This document shows, one piece after another, positions 35,782 through 46,905 of a stretch of DNA of 64,000 nt. The first letter of the stretch is position 1. Each line of letters begins with the position of its first letter. This stretch comes from Metallyticus violacea. Taxonomy: Eukaryota > Arthropoda > Insecta > Mantodea > Metallyticidae. The stretch is taken from assembly GCA_030762175.1 (NCBI GenBank), contig CM060846.1:311088512-311152511 (forward strand), written 5' to 3'. The position numbers and the translations under genes are program-made. The notes under the pieces were generated by a model. The model saw only the letters and a list, made by a program, of their open reading frames with translations. It searched no databases and was not told the origin of the DNA.

Positions 35782-36060
35782 CCGCCACGGGTTGCCGAGG
35801 TCGTTAAGACGCGGACTTATGGCCGGAAGGTTCTAGGTTCGATTCCCACCAGGATTGTCCTCCATACCAGAGGTTTTTTTCCAGGTTTTCCACAATCCTC
35901 CTAATGGTAAATGCCACGGAGGTACCGTAAACTTAGGCCTGGAACGCTTACTTCCTTAAAAGAAAAATCCTTTTCCAATTTATCGTTTCATCTCATGCTT
36001 CATCAGCCACCGCCTGTGATGTCTCAGTAGTTAAAGCTGGCGTTAAACGTTATTTAAAAA
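35782..36060 (+). mobile_element. SINE-B, full length
   Basis: Forward copy: CCGCCACGGGTTGCCGAGG head, a good B box GGTTCGATTCCC, TTTTTTTCCAGGTTTTCCAC, TTAGGCCTGGAACGC and a GTTAAACGTTATTTAAAAAA tail. Same orientation as the copy at 34.4 kb. Flanks CATCATTAAATATA and TCATCAGATATA may be a decayed duplication. Confidence 0.9.
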
Positions 36061-36859
36061 ATCATCAGATATAGACATTGCGATAAAACTAATATGGTTA
36101 TAACAAAAAATAAATTAATTAAAATGTAACTAAACTCGTATATGTACAAGCAACAACTAATACAGCGAATAAATTCACTTATATACAATGGTAGTACTAT
36201 TAATAATTAATGTTGTTTATTCAAAGAATTATTTTATCACAACTTTAGTTTTAATTGATAGTATTAGAACTTGCATTTTGCTAATCATATTATATTTTGA
36301 TAACTCTTTCAGCGTAATACTTTAATACTTTTGCAATTATTTTAATTTTAAATTTTACATACCGTTATTATTCGAATTAATTAAAAAGTCATTTGGCATT
36401 ATTCGACAGTAAATTAAAATGGAAGGGATTTGAGCTATAAATGAAATAAGTAGTTTTATTAGTACTCAGAAATTATGCAATATTTCTGATATAGTGATAG
36501 ACAAATGTTGTCTGTTTCATTCCATTTTCCTCATTATAGAAGGCTGAGGTGAGCAAAAAATTAATAAAAAAGGATATGTAATAAACTATCCTGAAAATTA
36601 GGTATGAACTTCTGTAAAGAAAGGTGGGGGCTATAAAAGAACACTATGAATGAACAATATGCTGTTTATTATTTTAGCTTAAGCATAACAACTATAACCA
36701 AAATAAATATTTTCACGTAGAATACAAAAAGCTGTTCGCAAGCTATGGTAACAAGTTTAAAGGCTTACTTTAGCGCCGCACTAAAGCCTTATGGAAACAA
36801 ATCTAACCCAACAACGTAAGCAATACGTATTTAGTGAATAGCAGGGTAGCTCTCGTGCC
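36061..36859. other. Gene-free AT-rich DNA
   Basis: Nothing recognised; probably includes the left end of the following transposon relic. Confidence 0.4.
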
Positions 36860-37500
36860 TGTCACTTAAATTGGCGTCGAAAGGAGAAATTCTGGGAAGA
36901 GTACATCATTGGCCTTTACGATGCAAAACTCTCTGATTCCGAGATTATTAAGCAATACAAGAGGCTTGATTTCACCATCTCCAAGAAATGCATTTCATGT
37001 GTGCTTAACAAAAATGTAAGATCAGAATAGGATCATTACAGAGGGCAAGAAACAGGCAAATCTACGACCGGTCACTAACCCCTAGTCTCTGGCCTGAATA
37101 GTTTCATTTCATTGGAGATCTAGTTACAACTAAGAACACCATTATCAACAGGGATTTGAACCTTAAAAAGCGATCTGGCTGCATCAGTATAAGATTTCAA
37201 GCCATACACCATTTTTGAAGGATGAAGAGAGAAACAGGAATACATTCCACCTCTTAAAGCGATAAGTTAAAGTCACCTGATGCATTGCCAATAGATTTCC
37301 ATCCATTTGGATTATTGAAAAGGGCCCTTGAAAGCAGAAAACAGCAAATTGTAGACTCTCTATGGAAAGCCTGCCAGGAGGAATGGGACAAACTTGCATC
37401 ACTGTATTTCGCACCAAATAGTTGCTGTGAAAACTGCAATGCAAGGCGATAATCATGCTCGAGAGTACCAAATAAAACATCACAGCTGGTGGAAGACTAG
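36860..37500 (+). pseudogene. Tc1-like transposase relic with a large internal deletion
   Basis: Two ends of one transposase are joined. N-terminal: EKFWEEYIIGLYDAKLSDSE and IIKQYKRLDFTISKKCISCV (36884-37010), then frame-shifted NRDLNLKKRS near 37150, resembling the paired helix-turn-helix of insect Tc1-like proteins. C-terminal: SPDALPIDFHPFGLLKRALE, then IVDSLWKACQEEWDKL (37277-37400), which matches the block holding the last catalytic acidic residue (SPD-APMDF--FG-LK--L) and the W---EEW helix. After one more shift the frame gives HHSWWKTSLSK near the C-terminus. The middle, with the first two catalytic aspartates, is missing. The family differs from those at 17.7, 43.6 and 53.5 kb. Confidence 0.75.
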
Positions 37501-37921
37501 TTTGTCAAAGCTTAAGATTATTGCATTTGTTACAATAGATTGCAAACAACCTTTCATAAATTTGCGATGAGTTTTATATTTTTAGCAAACACCTTTAACA
37601 TAGGACATGATGTACTACAACTATCGAAGAGGACATTTTCAAAAAAGCACCATACCTTGTCATGTGTCATAAGAAAACTACAAATGCTTGAAATTTACAC
37701 CTAGCGTTTGTCATGAAAATACTAACACTATTACAAAAAGGCTGAAAGATTAAGCCTACAGTGATGATAATAACCAATAGTTTTTTATTAAATACCTCTA
37801 TGATACATTTTAGAATACAATACTATTAACTTCAAAAACAGGTGAAAAGCGTACTGATAATATCACATCTCTATTTATGAGTTACTCGTTTACGAAAGGT
37901 ATGTTATTTTAAAAGGTTTAC
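37501..37921. other. Gene-free AT-rich DNA
   Basis: Nothing recognised. If the exon candidate at 37922 is real, this is its downstream intron. Confidence 0.35.
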
Positions 37922-38033
37922 TTTTTCATAAGGGCGTATGCCCCAGCACTGTCCTTCCACATTAATCTGTGAAGCTGTTGCTTCTCAACTTCCTTATTGC
38001 GGAATTCTATCGGATCTTTGAGCTGCCTGCTGA
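37922..38033 (-). CDS. Possible internal coding exon, product unknown
   Basis: The minus strand has a 112-bp open stretch between a pyrimidine-containing acceptor (CATTGCTTGTTCAG at its upstream edge) and a possible donor GTAAAC downstream. With two leading bases the frame reads SRQLKDPIEFRNKEVEKQQL, HRLMWKDSAGAYALMK without a stop. It is charged and protein-like, unlike translations of the AT-rich flanks, and less AT-rich than they are. I do not recognise the family. It could equally be a fragment of an unfamiliar transposon or a decayed exon. No neighbouring exon was identified, so this is a hypothesis only. Confidence 0.3.
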
Positions 38034-38880
38034 CTGAACAAGCAATGTACAAGAATGTTTGAAAAATTAGCGTAAATTCAAATTTTTCTTATTCTTAAGT
38101 AGTTTAAATGGGCTGGAAATGGCAGACATTACTTTGCGAACCCTTTCGTGCAAAAAGAGTTATGCAATACTGTTTTTCGTGAACTATGTACAAGGGGAGG
38201 ATTATATAACTTGAACGCAATATGGAGCACGATGCATGCAACAAAATTTCGCTGTTAAACTCTTGTCCGAAGTGATTGTAGATGATACGCTATTTATTTG
38301 CAAAGTACATAATAATTCTATCACTCATGTCATATTTTTCGCCTCTGCTCAGGAAATTACTCATTACTTGCTTATTCCCTTTTAGAAATTTAATTAATCC
38401 CTTGACGAATGTTTTTCTACGGTTCGTTAGAGGTGTGTGGAGTTGTTCTTTACATTTTATCTTTTAATGTTTCTCAGAGATGCTAAGCACAGGGATTTAG
38501 ATCGGAAAATCGAGAGAACCCTATGATGTATGCGTTAAATGTATGGTAAATGAATACAAGCCATTTTAGGATCTAGGATCCATGAGCTTCCCCACTGCGC
38601 TCGCATTTCATAGATAATCCGCCCACCCAATAGTCCTGGTGATATCTATAAAAAAACTATTTTTATTTAATAATCGTTGTTTTAAAGATTTCATAACAGA
38701 GAAATATGTATTTACAATTTGGGATAGAATATCAAGTGATAATGTTCAGTTAATTCCAGTATTTCCAAAAATGACAGCTTAGAAATTAGCCACACGAACA
38801 TATTTAGTGCTTCATTTTCAGCGCTCTTATACACCTTACACCTGGAATGAAATAACTTCAGAAATAAATGAAATAAAATG
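38034..38880. other. Gene-free DNA
   Basis: Nothing recognised; one 61-codon frame at 38282-38467 looks random. Confidence 0.4.
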
Positions 38881-38985
38881 ACATGGGTGGTCTAGGTTGT
38901 TGGGGCACAGATTCATGAACGCATTGTCTGCGTTTTGAATCCCGACAGGAACTTCGGGTTTCTTCAGTTCTCCAATTTTTTCTCT
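38881..38985 (+). mobile_element. SINE-D fragment, tRNA-derived
   Basis: ACATGGGTGGTCTAGGTTGTTGGGGCACAG-like head, TCATGAACGCATTGTCTGCG, then a changed B box GTTTTGAATCCC and GACAGGAACTTCGGG. Shares its ordered blocks with 25408-25540. The variable-arm-like spacing fits a class II (Leu/Ser-type) tRNA origin, which is an inference. Confidence 0.6.
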
Positions 38986-40389
38986 TTGACTTAATGTAAC
39001 ACCGAGAAAATTATAGTATGCTAAATTCTTAAAACTAAATGAAATTTCTTAAATTAGCAAAGGAAGTGATTTGAACAAATGTTCAGCTATGCCATTCTGA
39101 TTGCATTTAACAGCGTGACGTGGAACGAAATGCTCAAATTGTTATGACTGTGTAAAACCTAAGACTCTGCACCACATGGTGTAAGATTGAGTTCTTATTT
39201 TATTAAATTTTTATAAACTGTAATTGGATAATATTAAACTTTGAACTGGACGAAGGTGAGAAATGTAAATAATGAACTTGTAGTTATGAGACAAAATGAA
39301 CTACCTTGGATAGAATTTACACTGGCTCACTTTGTTCACTTTGCTACTACCATCATAACCCGCTCCAGAGATACTACTGGGTGACCCACTGATTAGGACA
39401 CGGCGAGCCAGATAATGGAGTAACTACTGGCGCAGAGGGGAAAGGAATGTGAAGAAATCTGTGCTGACTATTTCAAAGATTGTGCCCGGGACAAGGAAGC
39501 GGTTTGTCAGTAAGGAAGGGTTCGCAGCATGTCGTGCGAGATGCATTCTTGGCATTAAAGAATTGCGATAGTGGAGGCGTACGTACAAAGAGTTGCAGAT
39601 TTTGTGAAAAATGACGAACAACGGGATCAGTTGTGAAGGTGGGGGGGGGGGAAACCTCGTTCGTTCTTACACATGCTGTTGTCGTGGATATTCAAACACG
39701 TAGGTAAATGACATAAATGGATTTAAATTAAGCAACCGCGTAAGAAAATACCTCTGCTATATTCGCACGTAAAATGATCAACATTGGCAATGCTCATTAT
39801 TGTTTATGAGATGGACACCTTGCGTTATTGGCAAGGAAATTAATGATAATGCATACTTTATAATCTAAAATTAGGGCAAAGAAACAAACATTTGAGGGAA
39901 ACAAACACAGCGTACAAACAATAATAATAAAAATAAAATATGAAATGTAATTTTTATTTTTATTCTTAGCCATTTCTTTTCATGCTTCTGCTACTTTATA
40001 AGAATACATTTTTGTATCTAGTGATATCCATCCCACAGAAATCACTTATATTAATTTTGGCCATAAATAAATTGCTTAAATTGTCTATATCAGCATATGC
40101 ACACAATGTGTAATTTTAATCGTTTGCCATAACAATTAGACATGCTAAATTGTAGAACATCTAGAAAACGAGAAAAAAATGTGATCGAACAAATAATCAA
40201 TACACGTTACATGGTAAAGTGTAATGAAATACGTGAATTCTTGCCTAATACATTCAGTCTATGTAAGTTACCATATTCTTTCAGTTGTGTAGTCTGCAAA
40301 AATCTCCTATATTCCTGCACACTACTTTGTGACGGATACGTTTCATTGTCTTCCCAATGGATACGTTTGGACACATTATACCAATGAGC
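38986..40389. other. Gene-free DNA
   Basis: A GC-richer patch at about 39370-39660 ends in a run of G (39642-39651). Both strands were translated (including 65 codons minus at 39424-39621) without a match. Confidence 0.4.
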
Positions 40390-40760
40390 TTCTGTCAGCT
40401 TGCAGAACCACCCCGGTTGCACTAACGTCCCACTCCAGGTATCCCGAAGTCTCCCGAGGGAGGCCCCGAAATAGAACCTAATAGACGCTATCACAGGAAC
40501 GTTTCGAGCTCAAGCCACCGCCACTTCACAAACCACCATCCCACCTCGACTGACGCTTCCGACCTTCAACCAGTCCTTTGGAATGAAGTGAAAAAGTGGG
40601 AAAGCCAAAATGTGTGGAATTTAACTAACCATCCTAGTATTCGCCTAAGTTACTAGGGTAAACCATGAAAAAAACCAACAGCAGGATGATTGGCCCCAAG
40701 GGGTGTGCTCCCGGGACCTGCTGCGAGTTATCGCCCGCTCGGTGATGTTAACATTTACTC
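40390..40760. other. Unassigned GC-rich island next to the minisatellite
   Basis: Clearly GC-richer than its flanks, with CCACCGCCACTTCACAAACC and GCTCCCGGGACCTGCTGCG. It has the look of an old repeat (GTAAACCATGAAAAAAACCA), but no second copy exists in the window and no tRNA boxes are clear. The minus frame at 40207-40494 is unrecognised. Confidence 0.35.
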
Positions 40761-40884
40761 TGAGGCCTAGTTTGTACTTTTTTACATTGCGTTTTCATTT
40801 TCAACATCTGTCAGCTTTCAATTACAGGTGTAACAATATTAAATGACAAAATGTATAAGACTATTTGGAGCGCAAAAGGCATTC

Positions 40885-41760
40885 ACGACGTACCTTACAA
40901 CCTGAGAATTACTAGTACTAAAACTATCCATGCGGTACATATGTGCCTGAGGATCACTAGTAGTAAAACTATCCATGCGCCATATATGTACCTAAGGATC
41001 ACCAGTAGTAAAGCTATCCATGCGGCACATATGTGCCTGAGGATCACTAGTAGTGAAACTATCCATGCGGCACATATGTGTCTGAGGATCACTAGTACTA
41101 AAACTATCCATGCGGTACATATGTGCCTGAGGATCAATAGTAGTAAAACTATCCATGCGCCATATATGTACCTAAGGATCACCAGTAGTAAAGCTATCCA
41201 TGCGGCACATATGTGCCTGAGGATCACTAGTAGTGAAACTATCCATGCGGCACATATGTGCCTGAGGATCACTAGTACTAAAACTATCCATGCGGTACAT
41301 ATGTGCCTGAGGATCAATAGTAGTAAAACTATCCATGCGGTACATATGTGCCTGAGGATCAATAGTAGTAAAACTATCCATGCGGTACATATGTGCCTGA
41401 GGATCACTAGTAGTAAAACTATCCATGCGGTACATATGTGCCTGAGGATCAATAGTAGTAAAACTATCCATGCGGTACATATGTGCCTGAGGATCAATAG
41501 TAGTAAAACTAACCATGCGGTACATATGCGCCTGAGGATCACTAGTAGTATAACTATCCATGCGCCATATATGTACCTAAGGATCACTAGTACTAAAACT
41601 ATCCATGCGGTACATATGTGCCTGAGGATCAATAGTAGTAAAACTATCCATGCGCCATATATGTACCTAAGGATCACTAGTATTAAAACTATCAATGCGG
41701 CACATATATACCTGAAATCACCAGTAATAAAACTATCCACGCGGCACATTACAACCTACG
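40885..41760. repeat. 45-bp minisatellite, about 18 full copies plus partial ends
   Basis: Unit of 45 bp, for example ACTATCCATGCGGCACATAT followed by GTGCCTGAGGATCACTAGTA and GTAAA. Because 45 is divisible by 3, the array stays open on the plus strand (328 codons from 40851) as the 15-residue repeat SKTIHAVHMCLRITS with variants. It is also open in two frames of the minus strand (284 and 129 codons). Variants follow a pattern: the four-unit block HAV, HAP, HAA, HAA occurs twice in a row (about 40919-41278, a 180-bp higher-order unit), followed by a run of HAV units. Many units contain the palindrome GGCACATATGTGCC. I read this as satellite DNA with incidental frames, not a gene. Confidence 0.95.
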
Positions 41761-42463
41761 TTAATCTTCGCATTGCAACCTATTTGCGTTACGTGTGTAA
41801 GACTGGAAGAGGTAGCACTCTATCGACTGCTAGATGATTCTGACGGCCTCTAGGCAAAAGTTACTGATAGCGATCGTCTCGCTCTCACAGTATTAATTAC
41901 AAGGCAACCCCCCTCCCCTTGCAACGCTCTTTATAAGGAAGTTGTATGACCCTTAATTCTCGCTGCATAACAACTACACGGTCCAGATTCACTACATGAT
42001 ACAACAGATACTAACAGACGTGAAGCAATCCTCTCCTGCTCTAAGTATGCTTTAATTACATGTTTAATTTTACAAATGCCTTAAGTGTAGTACTATCATG
42101 GCAATCGAATGCGCTTTAGCTGTATAATTGCATTTATTTGCGTTCCATAAATGAGTACATGTCCCCCATACAAGTTCTTTCTTATAAACGAACTGAAAAA
42201 TATACCCGCTGTTAAAGGGTTTCTTGTAAAAGTCCAGTACTACAGAAATGAAATTTTAGCATGTATAAGCTTATATAGAAAATGATGCTCATTGTGACAG
42301 CTTTGCAGTTTTTCAACCTTCCCTGGAACTCAAAAGAAGGAAAGAAAATGTCGCTTCGGAATCTCGTGTTAATACTACAAAATAGACCACGTCTTCAATA
42401 GAAATCTTTCCCAGATGTGCATTGTAAACAGGTACACATTAATTATTTAATATTTAGTTTGTG
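41761..42463. other. Gene-free DNA
   Basis: Nothing recognised between the minisatellite and the next SINE. Confidence 0.4.
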
Positions 42464-42745
42464 TCGGTTCTGGTGATTTGGTGGTAACCATGCTTGCCTC
42501 GTACATCCAATGTTGCTCGTTCAAATCCGGCTGGTGTCGATGGATTTTTATGGTGGAAAATCCTTTAAAAGGCAAATAAAGCATTTGGTCCCGTGTCTAA
42601 GATTTACGGCATGTAAAAGAACCTCAACCCTGAGAGAAGAGGCCCCTTAGCAAGGTTTGTTGGCTATTTCAACTAAATGGAACTCTAATGATCAAAGGAT
42701 GTTAAATACTGTTTTAAAATAATAATAATAATAACAATAATAAAA
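42464..42745 (+). mobile_element. SINE-A, old and diverged
   Basis: Forward copy recognisable by order: TCGGTTCTGGTGATTTGGTGG head, GTTGCTCGTTCAAATCCGG (B box), TCGATGGATTTTTATGG, GGTCCCGTGTCTAAGATTTACGGC, AGAAGAGGCCCCTTAGCAAG and TGATCAAAGGATGTTAAA. It ends in an expanded AAT tract (42717-42740). More diverged than other copies, so probably the oldest insertion of the family here. Confidence 0.85.
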
Positions 42746-43571
42746 TGCGTATATTCAATTGTTAACATTGTTCATCATTTAAAATTGAAGTCAATTACTT
42801 AAGTTCAGTTGAATAGATTTTGAGAGGAAAAAACGGAATATTTATTGAAAAAGCAAATTAGAAATAATATCTTTTCTAATAAAACTTTGCTTAGTTTTAA
42901 ACATCTCCAAATGTTAAAATAATGATCATTTTTCCTGTAACAAATTCATGAAAATACTAGACCTTTGCCGTTATGGCACTCATTAGTTTGTAATATTGAT
43001 TTAAGATATTAAATCCTTGAATTAGAAGAAAAATATACTCATTATCCGCAAAATAATATTTGGGAATTTATAAAAAAAAAAAGGCCACTTTACACAGTTC
43101 CCTCTAATTCTCAATAACATCTCTCAAAAACAAGAAGCTTCACTTAGTTCCACACATGACTTCATGAATCCTCAGCTAAACCAAATCCTTACCACACTGG
43201 CCTGGAAGTCTTTGAAAATGAGAAAGCTATTCGAGCAAATTGGGCTAAAAATATTTTGTAATATTACTGTCTTATCAACTTTCAGGGGAAATTAATTTGT
43301 GTTAACTCTCTCCAGTTTAGCTTCATTAAATTTGGTTTTTCCTTTGATTACGGACGTTTCTATAATCGATCCATTTCATGTCTTTCTCGCTGTTATGATA
43401 TTGGATCTAAATAAAATATTTTGTTGTATTTTTCTTACTTTTAGCATCGAGATTGGGGTTTCTTAACATTGTATCTTAAAATCCTTAGTCATACTTTGTA
43501 ATGCTTGAACTATATTGATATATTTGGACGAGTTTTGCATTATGTCTACCTAATTGTTAGCTGTATATATA
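42746..43571. other. Gene-free AT-rich DNA
   Basis: Nothing recognised. Confidence 0.4.
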
Positions 43572-43614
43572 CAGAGTCCTCGTTTGGACGTGTGGCCGGC
43601 TTAACGGGGATTTG
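43572..43614 (+). repeat. Left terminal inverted repeat
   Basis: CAGAGTCCTCGTTTGGACGT then GTGGCCGGCTTAACGGGGAT TTG, preceded by TA. Pairs with 44492-44532. Confidence 0.88.
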
Positions 43615-43670
43615 CATAGTACCTCGAGGCACGCATTTTGCCGGAGTGCGATATCCACAGTCCCTTAAAT

Positions 43671-44384
43671 TCAAGCGTACAGATTTCTGTAAATATTCAC
43701 AGCACACCAAACACCTTGTTTTTTTTTTTTTTTTGTCATACAATAGTATTTTGTATACAAGATCGTCTTTTTCTGCACTGCAGTATCAATAAACCATGCT
43801 TTATCCGTAAAAAATAAATAAACAAACACGGGTCTGGACACTGCTTCCTCAATTGCTCGTGAAAAAAAGAATTGTTTGTGGTGATTCCACAGAGAGTTCA
43901 ATAGAATGAACATTATCCAACACCCAATTTCAGAAATTAACTCTACTCACATTATCACGTGGTTACAATTCCTGAACTACGATTATCTTCTCGGGTTTTG
44001 ATTTTAAAAATTCAGTGGCATCCCAAGCCGAGATTAGCGAAATTCCTGTCTCCTGTGCAAGCTTTCTAAGAGATTTCTTTGAACTTCGTTCTAACTTTTC
44101 TCTGATATCATAGAGTTTTTCCTTTGTAAGAATATGGCGGTTTACTTTTGGTTTCTTATCAAGAACAGATCTCGTTTCCCTAAATCTATTCAGAAGAATA
44201 CAAACCGTTTCTCTGTGAGGAGCAGAACAGCAGGGAATTTGTCTTTAAATCGCAGTCCCACTTCTCTTCAAGAGATTTTTGTCACATAGGAATCATGCAT
44301 AAAGATTCTGTGTGCTAAAATATGCGGACTTTTTGGCAATATAATTGCACTAACACAATAAAACACTGAAACACTTGATCTCAT
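43671..44384 (-). pseudogene. Transposase remnant: DNA-binding domain and first catalytic region
   Basis: Starts plausibly at the methionine at 44384 (MRSSVSVFYC), 108 bp inside the right inverted repeat. Then HRIFMHDSYVTKIS, stop, REVGLRFKDKFPAV, a frameshift near 44220, PHRETVCILLNRFRETRSVL, NRHILTKEKLYDIREKLE and KSLRKLAQETGISLISAWDA. This is the bipartite helix-turn-helix of insect Tc1/mariner-type transposases. After a stop come RDNVSRVNF and NWVLDNVHS, then FFTDKAWFIDTAVQKKTILY with the first catalytic D, and GVWCAVNIYRNL (about 43690). The frame then runs into the left inverted repeat, so the QQDG and SPDL regions are deleted. Confidence 0.85.
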
Positions 44385-44491
44385 AACTTTCAACTCCTGT
44401 ACAGCACAAGGTCTTTGCATCAACTGATTAGCCGGCAAACGGAGAAGCGGAAAAGTGCAGGGGGAAACGAACCGGTTAAAAATAGGGTAGA

Positions 44492-44532
44492 CAAATCCCC
44501 ATTAAGCCGGCCACGCGTCTAAATGAAGGCTG
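44492..44532 (-). repeat. Right terminal inverted repeat
   Basis: On the minus strand CAGCCTTCATTTAGACGC then GTGGCCGGCTTAATGGGGAT TTG, matching the left end with a few changes. Confidence 0.88.
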
Positions 44533-46357
44533 TTATTTATATATAATGTTTACATTTATTTCGTTCTGTTTGAACAAAATCTCGATCACTTGCGTGTGAA
44601 TGCCCTTTTGGTGAGTGTACATGAAAATGTAGCGAAGTCTGTCACAACCAATTAGATCGCTGAAATAATAAAAAAGAATGCTATTTGTGTTTTAACTCGT
44701 GTTATCTACCTGCTTTTCAGAACAGCACAGGGATCATGTATTTGTGTTAGCTTATTAAACCCAATACGTAAGTTGCATGTGGGGAAATGCTGTAAACTTG
44801 TATTGTTTTGAATGTCCTGATAGAACTGAGTTAAACGATTATAACTATCTAATAATGTAATATGTAGTATTAAAATTGGACTTGTGTTGTTATGGAACTT
44901 ACGGTTCCATTATTTATTGAATAGCAGAGGAATTTACTTAACCGAAGTCAAAATCAATTTATGAAAAAATATTACCACAACTTGCAAACTGAGAGAAACT
45001 TTTCCAAAGACTAATGAATTTGATAGCAAATTCATATACAAATGTTATAACACGGCCATTTTATGCAGTGCTTGTTGTTAACCTCTGTCACCAACATATA
45101 GCGTGCATGAATCACGTAGTTTATCATACGATTAGATTAGTGTGTCACATCAAGTTCTTGGAAGTCCAGGAATAAAATGCTTAATAAAGTTAGTTAATAT
45201 AGAAAAGGCTATATAAGTCACTGTTTAAAATTTGTACTCTTTTCTTCAACATGCAAAATCTAATTTGTTCTGAAATATTTTCACTGCACCTATATATCAC
45301 GAAGATATATTTTTATCATTGTTTCCAGTGAAACTCGTACATATTCACGTTCTTGGAGTTAACTACTAAAAGAATTAAAAAACTGTATTATTATAGTTCA
45401 TGAAAACTAAAACTTAAACTGAATGAAAAAGCTGGCACTATTTATTCCTTTATACTCACAATTAGGCACTGTTAAACAGACACAAATGAGGGTGGTGTAG
45501 TGTATACAAACACTGTGACTTTATAGGAGCAGGTTTCGTTGTTGCTTATAATACAAACAAGCTAAGAAAATTAGGATGTAGAAGAGGATTGTCTTGCGGA
45601 GCTAAAGGGGCTACGACTTAATTAAAGAAACAGCGGAAAAACCTGAAGGTAATGGCGTGAATTTGCGCACTTTCTTTCTGTCTTCAAAGAGGAGGTGCTT
45701 AACTTTTTGAAAATGGCTAAACAAGTTGGCTTAAACTTCAATACGTCACAGGTTGGTTATTGATCTTAAAACGCTACTACATGAAATTATACTAAAAGCT
45801 AGACAAAGGTACTTACTATTTTGAAAACACCATCGTATTCTTACATATTCCTGTTTCAACATTATCCTCTGAGTCAGAATTAAGTTCTTTTTAAACTCTT
45901 AAATTCCAACACATGTCAAATGATACTATTTGGTGATTGTCCCTAATAACGTTTACAAATATTAGTTCCAGTGAAATTTAATACAAGAATTATAAGTACT
46001 ACTTTGAATTATGTTTTATTTTAAGCTTAAAAAACTTCATTTTGTCCTCTTTCCATATATATCACTGAACTTAAAAACCAATATATTTATAGAATTTAGA
46101 AGTTAACATTTATTAATATTCTTATGGAACTGTTACAATTTCTCAAAATGATGTATATAGGTTTTATAGCTTTTACCTATGTCCCATCATTATTTATATA
46201 TTTTTGAATGAAACAAATTGAATAGACCCTAGGTCATTCATGTTTATCTTTCGTTTCGCTCCAACTAGCGGGTCGGCAGTCAGAGTGTAATTCCCGGCGA
46301 AGCAGATGTAATATCCTCATAATAAAATTAAGTGAAAATAAACACGTACCTAGCAAG
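44533..46357. other. Gene-free AT-rich DNA
   Basis: Nothing recognised. The patch at 45480-45750 is slightly GC-richer but has no long frame. Confidence 0.4.
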
Positions 46358-46905
46358 TATATGTTGGAAATGTCCTGCTGCATGCACACATTCCTGGCAT
46401 CTCTTTAGAAAATTGTCATTTGTACGCATCAGTTCATCTTCCGAAATAGTCAGTTTGTTATCTGAATCTTTATTTTAGTTCTTCTAATGTGTGAGAGATT
46501 GCTCCATAAACTAATTTTTTTCACTTTGTCCCTAAGTAAAATCAGATAATAACTGATTAGGAGACTGTGTGGACCATATTTTAGTGCTAATTACCCTACC
46601 TTTCATCAAACATTTCCAGAATAAAATTGTATAACTCATTAGTAGCATGCAAGGTGGAAAAGTCTTGCTCAAAATGCCTAGATCGGCATTCATAATCAGT
46701 CAGTTGCTAAAAAATGATACGAGCTTGTCGTTCTTATATCGTTCTGCATGTGTGGTGTTTTCAAAAAACATAAGCCTAATAACTTTGTATGCATGTGCAC
46801 CAATTTTCTAGTTAGGCAAGGAATATGGTTTTCTGTATTCCAATATCGTTATTTTGCGTTGAAACATATCAACGTAAATGGTTCATCAGTAAGAACATTT
46901 AAGCT
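46358..46905 (-). pseudogene. Tc1/mariner-type transposase relic, catalytic and C-terminal part
   Basis: Hidden by frameshifts but ordered on the minus strand: NVLTDEPFTLICFNAK and RYWNTENH (about 46895-46830, first catalytic D in TDE), HFEQDFSTLHATNELYNFIL (about 46680, QD region), EMFDERVISTKIWSTQSPNQ (across a shift; here the usual SPD reads SPN), LVYGAISHTLEELK, and the C-terminus SEDELMRTNDNFLKRCQECV, HAAGHFQH (46445-46360). This matches insect proteins with the pattern FTDE, QQDGA-AHT, FGDR-IS--LWPP-SPDLT, L-ELK and a C-terminal GGHFQH. At least three frame changes and the SPN change make it inactive. The N-terminal DNA-binding part would lie at higher coordinates but is unreadable. Confidence 0.7.

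Larger units (their letters stand above)
43572..44532 (-). mobile_element. Tc1/mariner-type transposon with both terminal inverted repeats, internally deleted
   Basis: A 961-bp element bounded by inverted repeats of about 41-43 bp that share the inner core GTGGCCGGCTTAAYGGGGAT. TA dinucleotides abut both ends, the target site used by this superfamily. The transposase remnant inside runs on the minus strand and lacks the part with the second and third catalytic residues. The element is about two thirds of the length expected for a complete one, an estimate from family knowledge. Confidence 0.88.

Noticed and set aside
40851..41837. 328-codon plus frame and 284-codon minus frame as protein genes
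   Set aside because: They are products of a 45-bp satellite whose unit is a multiple of three; opposite strands are equally open and no start, splice or domain evidence exists.
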